Of a stretch of 64,000 bases of DNA, positions 25,528-35,054 are shown piece by piece. Numbering within the stretch: position 1 is the stretch's first letter; each line of letters opens with the position of its first letter. The notes below the pieces were generated by a model. That model worked only from the letters and a program-made list of their open reading frames with translations. It did no database searches and had not been told where the DNA came from. This stretch comes from Beijerinckiaceae bacterium (lineage in GTDB: Bacteria; Pseudomonadota; Alphaproteobacteria; Rhizobiales; Beijerinckiaceae), in assembly GCA_027532775.1 (NCBI GenBank), contig JAPZTO010000003.1:186001-250000 (forward strand). The letters are read 5' to 3'. A program made the position numbers and the translations under genes.

Positions 25528-27933
25528 TCAGGCAATCCGGAAATGGCGGATCGGCTTGCCGCGCGTCATGCCTTCCGCAGCGCGGAGGATGCCGCGGGCA
25601 TCGATGCCGTAATGACGGTAGAGATCGGCGATCGTACCGGTCTGGCCGAAATGCTCGACGCCGAGGGCGCGGCAGCGATGGCCGTGCACGGAGCCCAGCC
25701 AGCCGAGCGTGGCCGGATGGCCATCGACCACGGTGATCAGCGCGCAATGCGGCGGCACATTCTCGAGCAGGCGCTCGACATGGCTCTGCGCATGGACCAG
25801 CCCGTTCTCGCGGGCCCGCTGCGCTGCCGTCCAGCCGGCATTGAGCCGGTCCGCCGAGGTGATGGCGAGCAGGCCGACATCGCGCCGGTCCTCGCCCATC
25901 AAGCCGATCGCCTCGATGGCTTCCGGCGCCAGCGTGCCGGTATAGGCGACGACGATCTGCGCATTCGGGCCGGGACGGCGCATCCAGTACCCGCCATCGA
26001 CGATGTCGCGTTCGAGTTCGGGCGTCATCTCGCGCAGGGGCTGTTCGAGCGGGCGGGTCGAGAGGCGCAGATAGACCGAGCCGCCGGTGGCGTCGCGCAG
26101 CCAGGTCCGGCTGTCGGGTTCGGCCTCGCCATCCCGCTGCATGTAGTCGAAGGCGAAGCGCATCATCACCGCGAGTTCGTCGACGAAGGCCGGCTCGAAG
26201 GCGCAGAGCCCGTCCTGCGCCATGCCCACCAGCGGCGTGGCAATGGACTGATGCGCGCCGCCTTCCGGCGCCAAAGTCACGCCCGAGGGCGTGGCGACCA
26301 GCAGGAAGCGCGCATCCTGGTAGCAAGCATAGTTCAGCTGGTCGGCCGCCCGGAGGATGAACGGATCATAGACCGTGCCGATCGGGAGCAGGCGCTCGCC
26401 GTTGATGGCATGGCTGAGACCGAAGGCCGAGAGGGCGATGAAGAGGTTCGATTCGGCGATGCCGAGTTCGAGATGCTGGCCGCGCGGCGAGAATTCCCAG
26501 GTGTAGGTGGAGGGGATCCGCTCGGCCTTGAACGTATCGGCCATGCTCTCACGGGCGAAGAGGCCGCGCCGGTTCACCCAGGGGCCGAGATTGGTCGAGA
26601 CCGTGACATCCGGTGCCGTCGTGACGATCCGGCTGGCGAGGGCGCTGTCCTCGCGGGCGATTTCGTTGAGGATCTGGCCGAAGCCCATCTGCGTCGAGAC
26701 CGGCTTTCCGCCCGAGGCCGGCGCCGGCAGGCGGGCAGGAACCGGAATCGGCGGCGATTCGCGGCGACGGGTACCCTTGGCGAAGAAAGGCGCGGACGAG
26801 ACGAAGTCCTGCAGCACTTCGGCCGGCAGGCGGGCGCCTTCCCATTTGTCCCATTCATGGCCGGGGCGAACACCGGCGGCAGAGCGGAACCCTTCCATCT
26901 GGGTCTCGGTCATCAGGCCGGCATGGTTGTCCTTGTGGCCGGCCAAGGGCAGGCCGAAGCCCTTGATCGTGTAGCAGATGAAGAGGGTCGGCCGGTCATG
27001 CCGCGAGGCCTTTTCGAACGCTTCCAGCAGCGAGGGCATGTCATGCCCGCCGAGATTGCCCATCAGCGCGGCGAGTTCGGCATCGGAGCGGCGCTCGATC
27101 AGCCGGGTCACGGGGCCCTGATCCCCGATCTCGTCATTGAGGCGCTTCCGCCATGCCGCTCCGCCCTGGAAAGTGAGGGCAGAATAGAGCTGGTTCGGGC
27201 AGGTGTTGATCCAGTTCCGCAGCACCTCGCCGCCAGGTTCCGCAAAGGCAGCTTCCTGCAGCTTGCCATGCTTCACAATGACCACGTCCCAGCCGAAGCT
27301 TTCGAACATCCGCTCGAACTTCTCCCAGAGGCCTTCGCGCACGACGGCATCGAGGCTCTGGCGGTTATAGTCGACCACCCACCAGGTGTTGCGCAGGCCG
27401 TGTTTCCAGCCCTCGATCAGCGCTTCGTAGATGTTGCCCTCGTCCATTTCGGCATCGCCGACCAGCGCGACCATGCGGCCTTCCGGGCTGTCCTTCATCC
27501 AGCCATGGGCCTTCACATAATCCTGCACGAGACTGGAAAAGAGCGTCTGTGCCACGCCGAGGCCCACCGAGCCGGTGGAGAAATCGACATCGTCGATATC
27601 CTTGGTGCGCGAGGGATAGCTTTGCGCGCCCTTGTAGCCGCGGAAATTCTCCAGCTTCGCCCGGGTCTGGTTGCCGGCGAGATACTGGATCGCATGGAAG
27701 ATCGGCGAGGCATGGGGCTTCACCGCTACCCGGTCCTCAGGGCGGAGCGCCGAGAGATAGAGCGCCGTCATGATCGTCGCCATCGAGGCTGACGAGGCCT
27801 GATGACCGCCGACCTTTACTTCCCCGGATGCACGGAGATGGTTGGCGTTATGGATGGTCCAGGAGGCCAGCCAGAGCACCCGCCGTTCGATGTCGGCCAG
27901 GCAGTCCAGCGGATTGGCGGGGGACAGGCTCAT
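25528..27933 (-). CDS. AceE-like thiamine-diphosphate enzyme (transketolase/pyruvate dehydrogenase E1 family)
   Basis: An 801-residue protein with the two-domain layout of homodimeric 2-oxoacid dehydrogenase E1 and transketolase. The N-terminal half has the TPP-binding pattern GDAEMDEGNIYEALIEGWKHGL with NTWWVVDYNRQSLD. The second half has the transketolase-type pyrimidine domain HLELGIAESNLFIALSAFGL and a C-terminal domain. It resembles the AceE-type/MdeB group that alphaproteobacterial genomes often call transketolase. No E2 or E3 gene is adjacent, so substrate and partner are unknown. The ATG follows a GGAGTG ribosome site. Confidence 0.82.
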   Translation of the reverse strand: MSLSPANPLDCLADIERRVLWLASWTIHNANHLRASGEVKVGGHQASSASMATIMTALYLSALRPEDRVAVKPHASPIFHAIQYLAGNQTRAKLENFRGYKGAQSYPSRTKDIDDVDFSTGSVGLGVAQTLFSSLVQDYVKAHGWMKDSPEGRMVALVGDAEMDEGNIYEALIEGWKHGLRNTWWVVDYNRQSLDAVVREGLWEKFERMFESFGWDVVIVKHGKLQEAAFAEPGGEVLRNWINTCPNQLYSALTFQGGAAWRKRLNDEIGDQGPVTRLIERRSDAELAALMGNLGGHDMPSLLEAFEKASRHDRPTLFICYTIKGFGLPLAGHKDNHAGLMTETQMEGFRSAAGVRPGHEWDKWEGARLPAEVLQDFVSSAPFFAKGTRRRESPPIPVPARLPAPASGGKPVSTQMGFGQILNEIAREDSALASRIVTTAPDVTVSTNLGPWVNRRGLFARESMADTFKAERIPSTYTWEFSPRGQHLELGIAESNLFIALSAFGLSHAINGERLLPIGTVYDPFILRAADQLNYACYQDARFLLVATPSGVTLAPEGGAHQSIATPLVGMAQDGLCAFEPAFVDELAVMMRFAFDYMQRDGEAEPDSRTWLRDATGGSVYLRLSTRPLEQPLREMTPELERDIVDGGYWMRRPGPNAQIVVAYTGTLAPEAIEAIGLMGEDRRDVGLLAITSADRLNAGWTAAQRARENGLVHAQSHVERLLENVPPHCALITVVDGHPATLGWLGSVHGHRCRALGVEHFGQTGTIADLYRHYGIDARGILRAAEGMTRGKPIRHFRIA

Positions 27934-28015
27934 GGAACACTCCGGAAAAGGATGATCAAAAGGAATTTCAGCCGATCATGCGCAACTCGACAGGGCTTGC
28001 AACCCCGCCCGTGGC

Positions 28016-28747
28016 TCAACCGACCTGCTTCTGCCGGACCAGCGGGATCGCGGACTGGTAGGTTTCCTCGCCGCCGCGGATCCGCTGGAGCAGCGCGCCG
28101 TTCTCGATGCCGGCGATCTTGCGCTCCAGGTCGCGCAATTCCGCCGTCTTCGCCTGCAGGTCGTTCCGCAGCTGGCTGCTGCGCTGCGTCTCCGCGGCCA
28201 GAGCCTCGCGGGCCCGCTCCGCGAGAACACGCGCCTCATCGAGGGCAATCCGGCGGTTCTCCGCCAGTTCCGTCGCGGCTTCCTGCTGGGCGATCTGGGC
28301 CGCGACCTGCCGCTCGAGCCCGTCAATGGCCGCGCGGTCATGGTCGCGCTCGGATTCCAGATCGGCAATGCGAAGGTCGCGGGTCTGGATCTCGACGCGC
28401 AACGATCCGATCTCCGCTTCCAGCGCCAGGATCCGGCGCCTCTCGGTCTCGATTTCCTCGGAAAGGCGGGCCTGGGCCTGGATCCGTTCGCCGGTTTCGG
28501 CACGGGCCGCCGCCACGGATGCCTGCGCCTTCTGAAGCTGCATGCCGATCCGGGCGATCTCGACGGCGCTTTCGGCGCGCGCGCGGTCACGGAAGGCGGC
28601 GATCTCGTTGACAGACATCGGCAATGTGCGCTCAAGCCGCTCGCGCGTCAGGCGGGTCGCACGGCGCCAGAAGGCGGGAAGCATGATCAGCCAGATCACG
28701 CCCGCCATTGCCATGCCAAGGATGAAGACGAGCACCAGCTCGATCAT
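28016..28747 (-). CDS. Coiled-coil protein with one N-terminal membrane anchor, unknown function
   Basis: A 243-residue protein starting with a hydrophobic anchor MIELVLVFILGMAMAGVIWL, then a basic segment FWRRATRLTRERLERTLPMS and a long charged coiled coil over residues 50-220 rich in Ala, Glu, Arg and Gln. Similar proteins occur in Hyphomicrobiales without known function. It lies between the AceE-like gene and eipA, all on the minus strand, with eipA 87 bases upstream, so co-transcription with eipA is possible. No enzymatic motif is seen. Confidence 0.75.
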   Translation of the reverse strand: MIELVLVFILGMAMAGVIWLIMLPAFWRRATRLTRERLERTLPMSVNEIAAFRDRARAESAVEIARIGMQLQKAQASVAAARAETGERIQAQARLSEEIETERRRILALEAEIGSLRVEIQTRDLRIADLESERDHDRAAIDGLERQVAAQIAQQEAATELAENRRIALDEARVLAERAREALAAETQRSSQLRNDLQAKTAELRDLERKIAGIENGALLQRIRGGEETYQSAIPLVRQKQVG

Positions 28748-28834
28748 GCCAAACCCGTACCTTTCCGCTAACCCGTTGGCATGAAAATGCCTTCAGGTCA
28801 AAGGAGCCGCCCTCAACTCGGCGTGAGGCAGGGT

Positions 28835-29482
28835 TCAGAACGGGTTCCAGGTCGACTGGCTGGTGAACTTGAGATACCCGACATTGATCCCGAGACGGGC
28901 GCCGACGCCGGACCGGATCGGGACAATCACGATGTTGTTGGCCGTGACGGCCGTCATCCCGAAGCCGCCGATGAAATAGGCCGAGCCGTCGATCCCGGCG
29001 AAGCGCTGGTAGAGCGCATCGACCCGCGGCAGGCGGTAGACGAGCATCATGGTCCGGTTGCCGTCGCCGCCGAAATCCCAGCCGATGGAGGGGCCCTGCC
29101 AGAAGACCTTCCGGTCGCCGGCATTGCGGGTATAGAGCACGCCCTCGCCGTAGCGCAGGCCGCCGATGAAGGCGCCGCCCGCTTCCTGACCGAGAATGTA
29201 GCCGTTCGGCTCGCCCCAGCGGCGCGTGGCTTCCTCGATCGTCAGCGCCAGCCCGCGCGAGACCGAGCCGAAGAACTGGTGCCCGGAGGAGATCAGTTCC
29301 TGCGACCGGAACGTGTTGCCGCGTCCGGGCCGGGTTTCCTGTGCAACGGCTCGGAAAGAAAGTTGAGCTATGAACAGCGAGGTCAGGAGCAGCAGAAGGG
29401 CAGCCCGGGCCTTCCAGCCGAACCGGGTGAGCCCGGCCTGCGTTTCGCGGGAACGGGTCTTCCGGAAGAAGCGATCGGTCAT
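28835..29482 (-). CDS. eipA: DUF1134 envelope protein, EipA-like
   Basis: A 215-residue exported protein: the N-terminus holds a signal or anchor segment ARAALLLLLTSLFIAQLSFR, and the mature domain carries the DUF1134 pattern NGYILGQEAGGAFIGGLRYG, ARNAGDRKVFWQGPSIGWDF-type block and a closing GINVGYLKFT ending WNPF. DUF1134 is EipA in Brucella, a periplasmic protein needed for envelope integrity and reported to be under CtrA control there. I did not find a good CtrA box upstream of this copy. ATG at 29482 has a GAGGTTT ribosome site. Confidence 0.88.
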   Translation of the reverse strand: MTDRFFRKTRSRETQAGLTRFGWKARAALLLLLTSLFIAQLSFRAVAQETRPGRGNTFRSQELISSGHQFFGSVSRGLALTIEEATRRWGEPNGYILGQEAGGAFIGGLRYGEGVLYTRNAGDRKVFWQGPSIGWDFGGDGNRTMMLVYRLPRVDALYQRFAGIDGSAYFIGGFGMTAVTANNIVIVPIRSGVGARLGINVGYLKFTSQSTWNPF

Positions 29483-29546
29483 GGAAACCTCGATGGATTG
29501 AACAGCCATTGCTGCAAAATCGGATGGAATTGGTAAGCGATTCGTT

Positions 29547-30098
29547 ATGAACAAAAGGTTCAGCGGACAAAAAGGCGTTCTGATGGCGGCAGATCGGCGC
29601 GACCATGACAGCTGCGCCGTGACTGCCTGCGCCACCCGCCGCTCCGTCCTGTTCGGGCTTGCGCTTGCCCTGCCGATCCCGGCCGTGCGGGGCCAGGCGA
29701 TCGGCCTTTCCGACGAGATCATCGCCGATCCGAATTCCGGTGCCGCCCTGTTCGGCTTCGATCCTGTCGCCTATTTCCTCGAACAGCGCGCGGTTCCCGG
29801 TCGGGACCAGCTGCAGACCGTCCATGCCGGGCGCGTCTGGCATTTTGCCTCGCCGGCCAACCAGGCGGCCTTCGAGGCCGACCCCCAACCCTATATGCCG
29901 GCATTCGGCGGCCATGATCCGCTCGGCATCGCGGCAGGCTTCGCCGTTGCGGGCAATCCGCAGACCTTTGCCGTCTCGGACAACCGGCTGTTCCTGTTCC
30001 GCGATGACAATTCCCGCGCCATTTTCCTGCGCGATCCGGCCCGGCTCGACCTCGCCGAGCGCAACTGGCCGCTGGTCCGGCGCGACATGGTGCCCTGA
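29547..30098 (+). CDS. YHS-like domain protein with N-terminal export signal
   Basis: A 183-residue protein. The N-terminal TRRSVLFGLALALPIPAVRG looks like a Tat-type or general signal peptide with twin arginines. The rest begins FGFDPVAYFLEQRAVPGRDQ and continues RVWHFASPANQAAFEADPQPYMP with AFGGH, the pattern of YHS-like domains, which in some proteins bind metal. Function is unknown. Starts are possible at ATG 29547 or 29583. It is divergent from eipA. Confidence 0.78.
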   Translation: MNKRFSGQKGVLMAADRRDHDSCAVTACATRRSVLFGLALALPIPAVRGQAIGLSDEIIADPNSGAALFGFDPVAYFLEQRAVPGRDQLQTVHAGRVWHFASPANQAAFEADPQPYMPAFGGHDPLGIAAGFAVAGNPQTFAVSDNRLFLFRDDNSRAIFLRDPARLDLAERNWPLVRRDMVP

Positions 30099-30113
30099 CT
30101 TCCGGTGCGGTGT

Positions 30114-30908
30114 TCAGGCCGGCAGCCGCCGGTAGGCCATGAAATCGGGATTGGCCCAACCCAGCTGGCTCCTGCCATAGGCCAATGGCTGCCCGTCCAG
30201 AGCCCGCACGCCGCCGCCGAGGCAGCGCAGGAGCGCATCGCCGGCCGCGACATCCCATTGCATCGTCCGCCCGACGCGCGGGTAGAGATCGGCCTCGCCC
30301 TCGGCGAGACGGACGAATTTCAAGGCGGAATTTTCCGACCGGATATCGGCGATGTCCATCCGGTCGCAGAGGAGCCGGCTGGCCTCTCCGGCATGTTCGG
30401 CCGAGACGATGGCGATGACGCCGCCCGATCGCTCGCCCGGACCAGGCACCAGCATCTCCGCGTCGCCGGACGGGTCGCCGCGGAAGGCATGGATGCCGGA
30501 CCACCAGGTGCCTTCGCCCACGGGCTGATGGATCGCACCGGCGACAGGGATGCCCCGTTCGATCAGGGCGATCAGGACGCAGAAATCGGGCCGCCCGGCC
30601 AGAAAGGCGCGGGTGCCGTCGAGCGGGTCGACGAGAAAGAAGGTCGATGAGTCGGGCGGCACATCGACCTCGCCTTCCTCGCTGATCACGGGCCATTGCG
30701 GGAAACGTTCGCGCAGGGCGGCCACGATCACCTGTTCCGATGCAATATCCGCCGCACTGACAGGCGAACCGTCCGGCTTGAGGCTGCGCGCGCAATCGGG
30801 GCTTCGATGGCACAGCAGTGATTCGCCGCCCATCCTTGCGATGCGCGCCATCTCTCGGCCGATACGATCACGGTCATGGGGGGAAATTGGCATCCGACCC
30901 GGCCCCAT
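30114..30908 (-). CDS. cysQ: 3'(2'),5'-bisphosphate nucleotidase CysQ-like
   Basis: A 264-residue member of the inositol monophosphatase family. The metal-binding motifs are all present: EEGE, then DPLDGTRAFLAG, and WDVAAGDALL near the C-terminus. CysQ hydrolyses PAP (3'-phosphoadenosine 5'-phosphate) formed in sulfate assimilation; family members also act on inositol phosphates, so the substrate is inferred. ATG at 30908 (or 30893) gives the usual length; the frame upstream to 31019 is not supported. It is divergent from chpT. Confidence 0.85.
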   Translation of the reverse strand: MGPGRMPISPHDRDRIGREMARIARMGGESLLCHRSPDCARSLKPDGSPVSAADIASEQVIVAALRERFPQWPVISEEGEVDVPPDSSTFFLVDPLDGTRAFLAGRPDFCVLIALIERGIPVAGAIHQPVGEGTWWSGIHAFRGDPSGDAEMLVPGPGERSGGVIAIVSAEHAGEASRLLCDRMDIADIRSENSALKFVRLAEGEADLYPRVGRTMQWDVAAGDALLRCLGGGVRALDGQPLAYGRSQLGWANPDFMAYRRLPA

Positions 30909-31036
30909 CCCTGGGCTCAAAGCGGCTTTTTCGTGGGCGAGGACCCCGCCGGGGTTGGCGAGAGTCGCGACGAGATGTATCACCGCAACCGGAACATGAC
31001 AACGTGACGACGATGTCACGGCGACGGGGGACCCTG

Positions 31037-31696
31037 ATGTCGGAAGAGCTCAAGCGGATCGATCTGGGGGCACTCGATCTGGCAGCCCTGCTGTGCAGCC
31101 GGGTCTGCCATGACGCGGTCGGCCCTGTCGGGGCCATCGTCAACGGGCTGGAACTGCTCGACGAAGATGACAGCCCCGAAACCGAGGCCCTCGCCCTCGA
31201 GCTGATCCGCAAGAGCGCGCGGCAGGCCTCGGCCCGGCTGCAATTCGCCCGGATCGCCTTCGGCGCGGCCGGATCCGCCGGCTCGGCCGTCGATCTGGGC
31301 TATGCCCAGCAATTGACCAGCCAGTTCATGCAGGACGAGAAAGTGGCGCTGAACTGGAACACGCCCCGGCTTTTCGTCGAGAAGAACCGCGTGAAACTGC
31401 TGATGAACCTCGTCGTGATCGCGCTGGCCTCCGTGCCGCTGGGCGGAACGATCGACGTCACGATGGAGGGCGATGCCGAAGCGCCCGAGTTTCTCGTGCT
31501 GGCGAAGGGGCCCAAGCCGCGCCTCGGACCGCATGTCCTCGACCTGCTGGACGGGAAGAGCGAGAGCGGGCAGGTCGATGCCCATGGCTTCCAGGTGTTC
31601 TATACCGGAGAGATTGCCCGCGCCGCCGGCATGGCCGTTTCCGTGGCGCTCGACGATCAGGCGGTCCGGATCGTTGCCAAACCGGCGAATGTCTGA
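31037..31696 (+). CDS. chpT: Histidine phosphotransferase ChpT
   Basis: A 219-residue protein with the ChpT pattern: LDLAALLCSRVCHDAVGPVG, in which H25 is the phospho-accepting histidine at the start of the dimerisation helix pair, followed by a Bergerat-like fold (LMNLVVIALASVPLGGTIDV). ChpT relays phosphate from the CckA hybrid kinase to CtrA and CpdR. No kinase core for ATP is expected. The ATG follows a GGGGGA ribosome site. It lies directly upstream of the cheA operon and 6 kb from ctrA. Confidence 0.9.
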   Translation: MSEELKRIDLGALDLAALLCSRVCHDAVGPVGAIVNGLELLDEDDSPETEALALELIRKSARQASARLQFARIAFGAAGSAGSAVDLGYAQQLTSQFMQDEKVALNWNTPRLFVEKNRVKLLMNLVVIALASVPLGGTIDVTMEGDAEAPEFLVLAKGPKPRLGPHVLDLLDGKSESGQVDAHGFQVFYTGEIARAAGMAVSVALDDQAVRIVAKPANV

Positions 31697-31816
31697 GGAA
31701 ATTTGCCTGATCCCTCGTCAGAGCGGTTTGTAACAACTAATCATAAACCCTTCTGGCGGTAGGTTTGTCCTGATTGAGGGCGCCCGGGTGGCGCATAACA
31801 AGTCAGGTCAAGCGGC

Positions 31817-34564
31817 ATGGACGATCTCCTCAAAGATTTCGTGGTTGAAACCTCCGAGCATCTCGACATCGTCGATGCGGAGCTGGTGCGCTTCGAGCGG
31901 GATCCCAACAACTCCGCCACGCTGGCGCTGATCTTCCGGCTGGTCCACACGATCAAGGGCACCTGCGGCTTCCTGGGTCTTCCGCGCCTCGAACATCTGG
32001 CCCATGCCGGCGAGGACGTGATTTCCGGTTTCCGCGATGGCAAGCCCGTGACCGCTCCGGCGGTGACGATGATCCTGAAGACGATCGACCGGATCAAGGG
32101 AATCATTGCCGAACTCGAGCGCAGCGGTTCCGAGCCCGAGGGCGATGACGAGGATCTCGTCCACGCTCTGCGTGCATTGGCCAACGAGCCGGCCGGCGCA
32201 CCGGCCCTCGTCGCCGCTCCGCCGCCGGCATCAACAATCGAATCAAAAGGCAACCTGTCCTTCCAAGTTCTCGAACGCTCGCTCCGCGAGGACGAGGTGA
32301 CGCTCGACGAGCTGGAGCGCGCCTTCCGCGATGCGCCGGGGCCGGAAATGCCGCCCTTCGTCGAGCCCGCGCCGGTCGCGCCGCCTCCGCCGCCTGCCCC
32401 CGTGGCCGAGGCCCCGAAGGAAGCGCCGCGCAAGGAGAAGAAGGCCGCGCCGAAGGTGGAGGCCAAGGCCGAGCCGGAGGCCCCCGAGGCCCAGGCCAGC
32501 AACGAGAATTCGGTGTCCAAGCAATCCGTCCGGGTTGCGGTGGGAACGCTCGATCGCCTGATGACGATGGTTTCCGAACTGGTGCTGACCCGCAACCAGC
32601 TGCTGGAGATCGCGCGCCAGCGTGACGATGCCGATTTCAAGAGTCCGCTGCAGCGGCTCTCGCATATCACCGCCGAGTTGCAGGACGGCGTGATGCAGAC
32701 GCGCATGCAGCCGATCGGCAGCGCCTGGACCAAGCTCAGCCGCGTCGTCCGCGATCTCTCCGAGGAACTCGGCAAGAAGATCGAGCTGATCCAGAGCGGC
32801 GCCGAAACCGAAATCGACCGTCAGCTTCTCGAGATGATCAAGGACCCGCTGCTGCACATGGTGCGGAACGCGGCCGATCATGGCCTCGAAATGCCGGACG
32901 AGCGCGTCGCCGCCGGCAAGCCGGCGCATGGCACCATCCATCTGCGTGCGGCGCAGGAGAGCGGCTACATCATCGTCGAGGTCTCCGATGACGGTCGCGG
33001 CATCGATGTGGAGCGGGTCAAGGCCAAGGCCCTGCGCAATGGTCTCAGCACCGAGGCGGATATCGCCCGGATGAGCGACGAGCAGATCCTGCGCTTCGTG
33101 ATGGAGCCGGGCTTCTCGACGGCCGCTGCGGTCACCAACATTTCCGGGCGGGGCGTCGGCCTCGATGTGGTGCGCAGCCATGTCGAACAGGTGGGCGGGA
33201 TCGTCGATCTCCGCTCACGGGCGGGGCGTGGCCTCAACGTCACCATCAAGCTGCCGCTCACGCTGGCCATTGCCTCCGCGCTGATTGTCGAGGCGGCCGG
33301 CCAGCGCTTCGCGATCCCGCAGATTTCCGTCGCGGAACTTGTCCGGACCCAGGAATCCGGCGAGGTCCGGATCGAAACGCTCAACGGCCAGGCCACCTTG
33401 CGCCTTCGCCAGCGCCTGCTGCCGGTTGTCGATGTCGCCGATGTGCTCAACCTGCCTCGGCAGGGTGGCTCGCTGGCAACGGGCGACAAGGCCGATGACC
33501 GGCTGGTTGTGGTCTGCCATGTCGGTGGCCATCGCTTCGGCATCATTGTCGACTCGATCCTGCATACAGAGGAAATCGTCGTGAAGCCGATCTCCTCGAA
33601 GCTCCGGCACATGTCGGTCTATTCCGGCGCGACGATCCTGGGGGATGGCTCCGTCATCCTGATCCTCGAGCCCGCCGGCGTGGCCCGCTCCGTCATGGAG
33701 AACGGCACCCGCGAGACGGCCGCCCAGTCCGAGGCCGAGCTGGCCGCGGAACTCATGTCCAGCGCCGAGCGTTCGCTGCTCCTGCTCTTCCGGGCCGGCG
33801 GCGCCAATCTCAAGGCCATCCCGCTCGCCTTTATCGGTCGCCTCGAGGAATTCGAGCATGCGAAGATCGAGGATACCGGCGGCCGTGCCGTGGTCCAGTA
33901 TCAGGGCCGCCTGATGCCGATCCTCGGCTACCAGCCGCAGGCAGGCTTCGATCTGGAAGCACGCCAGCCGGTGCTGGTGTTCCATCAGCAGGATCGCGAG
34001 ATCGGCATGGCGGTGGACGAGATCGTCGATGTGGTCGAGGTGTCGATCCAGATCGATACCAGCCATGCCACACCGGGCACTGTCGGTGCCACGATCATCG
34101 ACGGCAAGGCCGTCGAGATTGTGGATGTCTCGGACCTGGTGGCGCCGGAAGGGCAGGAAAAGCCGGCTTCCGACGAGCAGGTCGACGTCATGGTGATCGA
34201 GAGCTCGGAATTCTTCCGGGCCCTGTTCGCACCGCTGCTCCAGAATGCCGGCTACCGGATTGCCGTCCTGCCCTCGCTGCAGGCCGCCCGTGTGGCCATC
34301 GCCCGCCAGAAGCCTTCGGTCATCGTGATGGATCTCGACCAGCCGGGCGACGAGGGCTTCTCCTTCGTCCGCGAACTGGCCGAGGACGGAACGTCGCCGC
34401 CGGTCATCGGACTCGTCAGCCGCGCCGGCCCGCGCCTGATCGAGAAGGGCAAGGTGGCCGGCCTCTATGATCTCGTCGGCAAGTTCGACCGCCAGGGCCT
34501 GATGAGCTCGGTCGGCGACGTGCTCGGCGGCTATTCGACCACGCAATGGGGAGCTGCGGCATGA
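31817..34564 (+). CDS. cheA: Hybrid chemotaxis kinase CheA with two CheW-like modules and a degenerate receiver
   Basis: A 915-residue kinase. The Hpt domain has H44 in VHTIKGTCGFLGL. The HATPase shows RNAADHGLE, DDGRGIDVERVK and ISGRGVGLDVV. A CheW-like regulatory domain follows, then a second one (about residues 640-780, with IPLAFIGRLEEFE and MAVDEIVDVVEV), and at the C-terminus a receiver-like domain beginning VDVMVIESSEF with VIVMDLDQPG. The receiver lacks the usual acidic pair at its first strand, so phosphate handling is doubtful. First gene of cheA-cheW-cheY-cheB-cheR. Confidence 0.92.
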   Translation: MDDLLKDFVVETSEHLDIVDAELVRFERDPNNSATLALIFRLVHTIKGTCGFLGLPRLEHLAHAGEDVISGFRDGKPVTAPAVTMILKTIDRIKGIIAELERSGSEPEGDDEDLVHALRALANEPAGAPALVAAPPPASTIESKGNLSFQVLERSLREDEVTLDELERAFRDAPGPEMPPFVEPAPVAPPPPPAPVAEAPKEAPRKEKKAAPKVEAKAEPEAPEAQASNENSVSKQSVRVAVGTLDRLMTMVSELVLTRNQLLEIARQRDDADFKSPLQRLSHITAELQDGVMQTRMQPIGSAWTKLSRVVRDLSEELGKKIELIQSGAETEIDRQLLEMIKDPLLHMVRNAADHGLEMPDERVAAGKPAHGTIHLRAAQESGYIIVEVSDDGRGIDVERVKAKALRNGLSTEADIARMSDEQILRFVMEPGFSTAAAVTNISGRGVGLDVVRSHVEQVGGIVDLRSRAGRGLNVTIKLPLTLAIASALIVEAAGQRFAIPQISVAELVRTQESGEVRIETLNGQATLRLRQRLLPVVDVADVLNLPRQGGSLATGDKADDRLVVVCHVGGHRFGIIVDSILHTEEIVVKPISSKLRHMSVYSGATILGDGSVILILEPAGVARSVMENGTRETAAQSEAELAAELMSSAERSLLLLFRAGGANLKAIPLAFIGRLEEFEHAKIEDTGGRAVVQYQGRLMPILGYQPQAGFDLEARQPVLVFHQQDREIGMAVDEIVDVVEVSIQIDTSHATPGTVGATIIDGKAVEIVDVSDLVAPEGQEKPASDEQVDVMVIESSEFFRALFAPLLQNAGYRIAVLPSLQAARVAIARQKPSVIVMDLDQPGDEGFSFVRELAEDGTSPPVIGLVSRAGPRLIEKGKVAGLYDLVGKFDRQGLMSSVGDVLGGYSTTQWGAAA

Positions 34565-35046
34565 GCGCCGAACAACGCATGCGTCGCGACATGAGCATCG
34601 TGGACGAGATCCAGCTGGTCTCGGTCCGGATCGAAGGCCAGTTGATTGGCCTGCCGATCACCTCGGTGCGCGATGTCTTCTCGATCACGGCCATGACGCC
34701 CGTGCCCAAGGCGGACCGCGCCGTGGCAGGCCTCGTCAACTTGCGCGGCCACATCGTGACGATCCTCGATCTCGGCTACCTGCTGAATTCCCGCCGGACC
34801 GAACGGCAGAGCGAGCAGGAGCCGATGGCTGTCGGCGTCGAGTGGCTGGGCGAGGTCTTCGGCCTCGTCGTGGACGAGATCGGCGATGTGCTGTCGCTTT
34901 CCGGCGATTCCAGCGAGCCGATGCCCGCGAATATGGGAACCAACTGGGCGCGGTTCACGCGCCGGGTCCACAAGCTTGAACGAGAGCTGATGATCGAGAT
35001 CGATCTCCATGCACTTCTCGAGACCATGAGCCTTCAGGCGGCCTGA
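34561..35046 (+). CDS. cheW: Chemotaxis adaptor CheW
   Basis: A 161-residue adaptor with the CheW pattern: IEGQLIGLPITSVRDVFS, then LVNLRGHIVTILDLGYLL and EVFGLVVDEIGDVLSL. It couples receptors to CheA. Its ATG overlaps the cheA stop by 4 bases. No receptor gene lies in the window. Confidence 0.92.
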   Translation: MSAEQRMRRDMSIVDEIQLVSVRIEGQLIGLPITSVRDVFSITAMTPVPKADRAVAGLVNLRGHIVTILDLGYLLNSRRTERQSEQEPMAVGVEWLGEVFGLVVDEIGDVLSLSGDSSEPMPANMGTNWARFTRRVHKLERELMIEIDLHALLETMSLQAA

Positions 35047-35054
35047 TAAGGACG

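Noticed and set aside
29520-29550. CtrA-like site upstream of eipA
   Set aside because: Half-sites are imperfect and the spacing is 8 rather than 7 bases.
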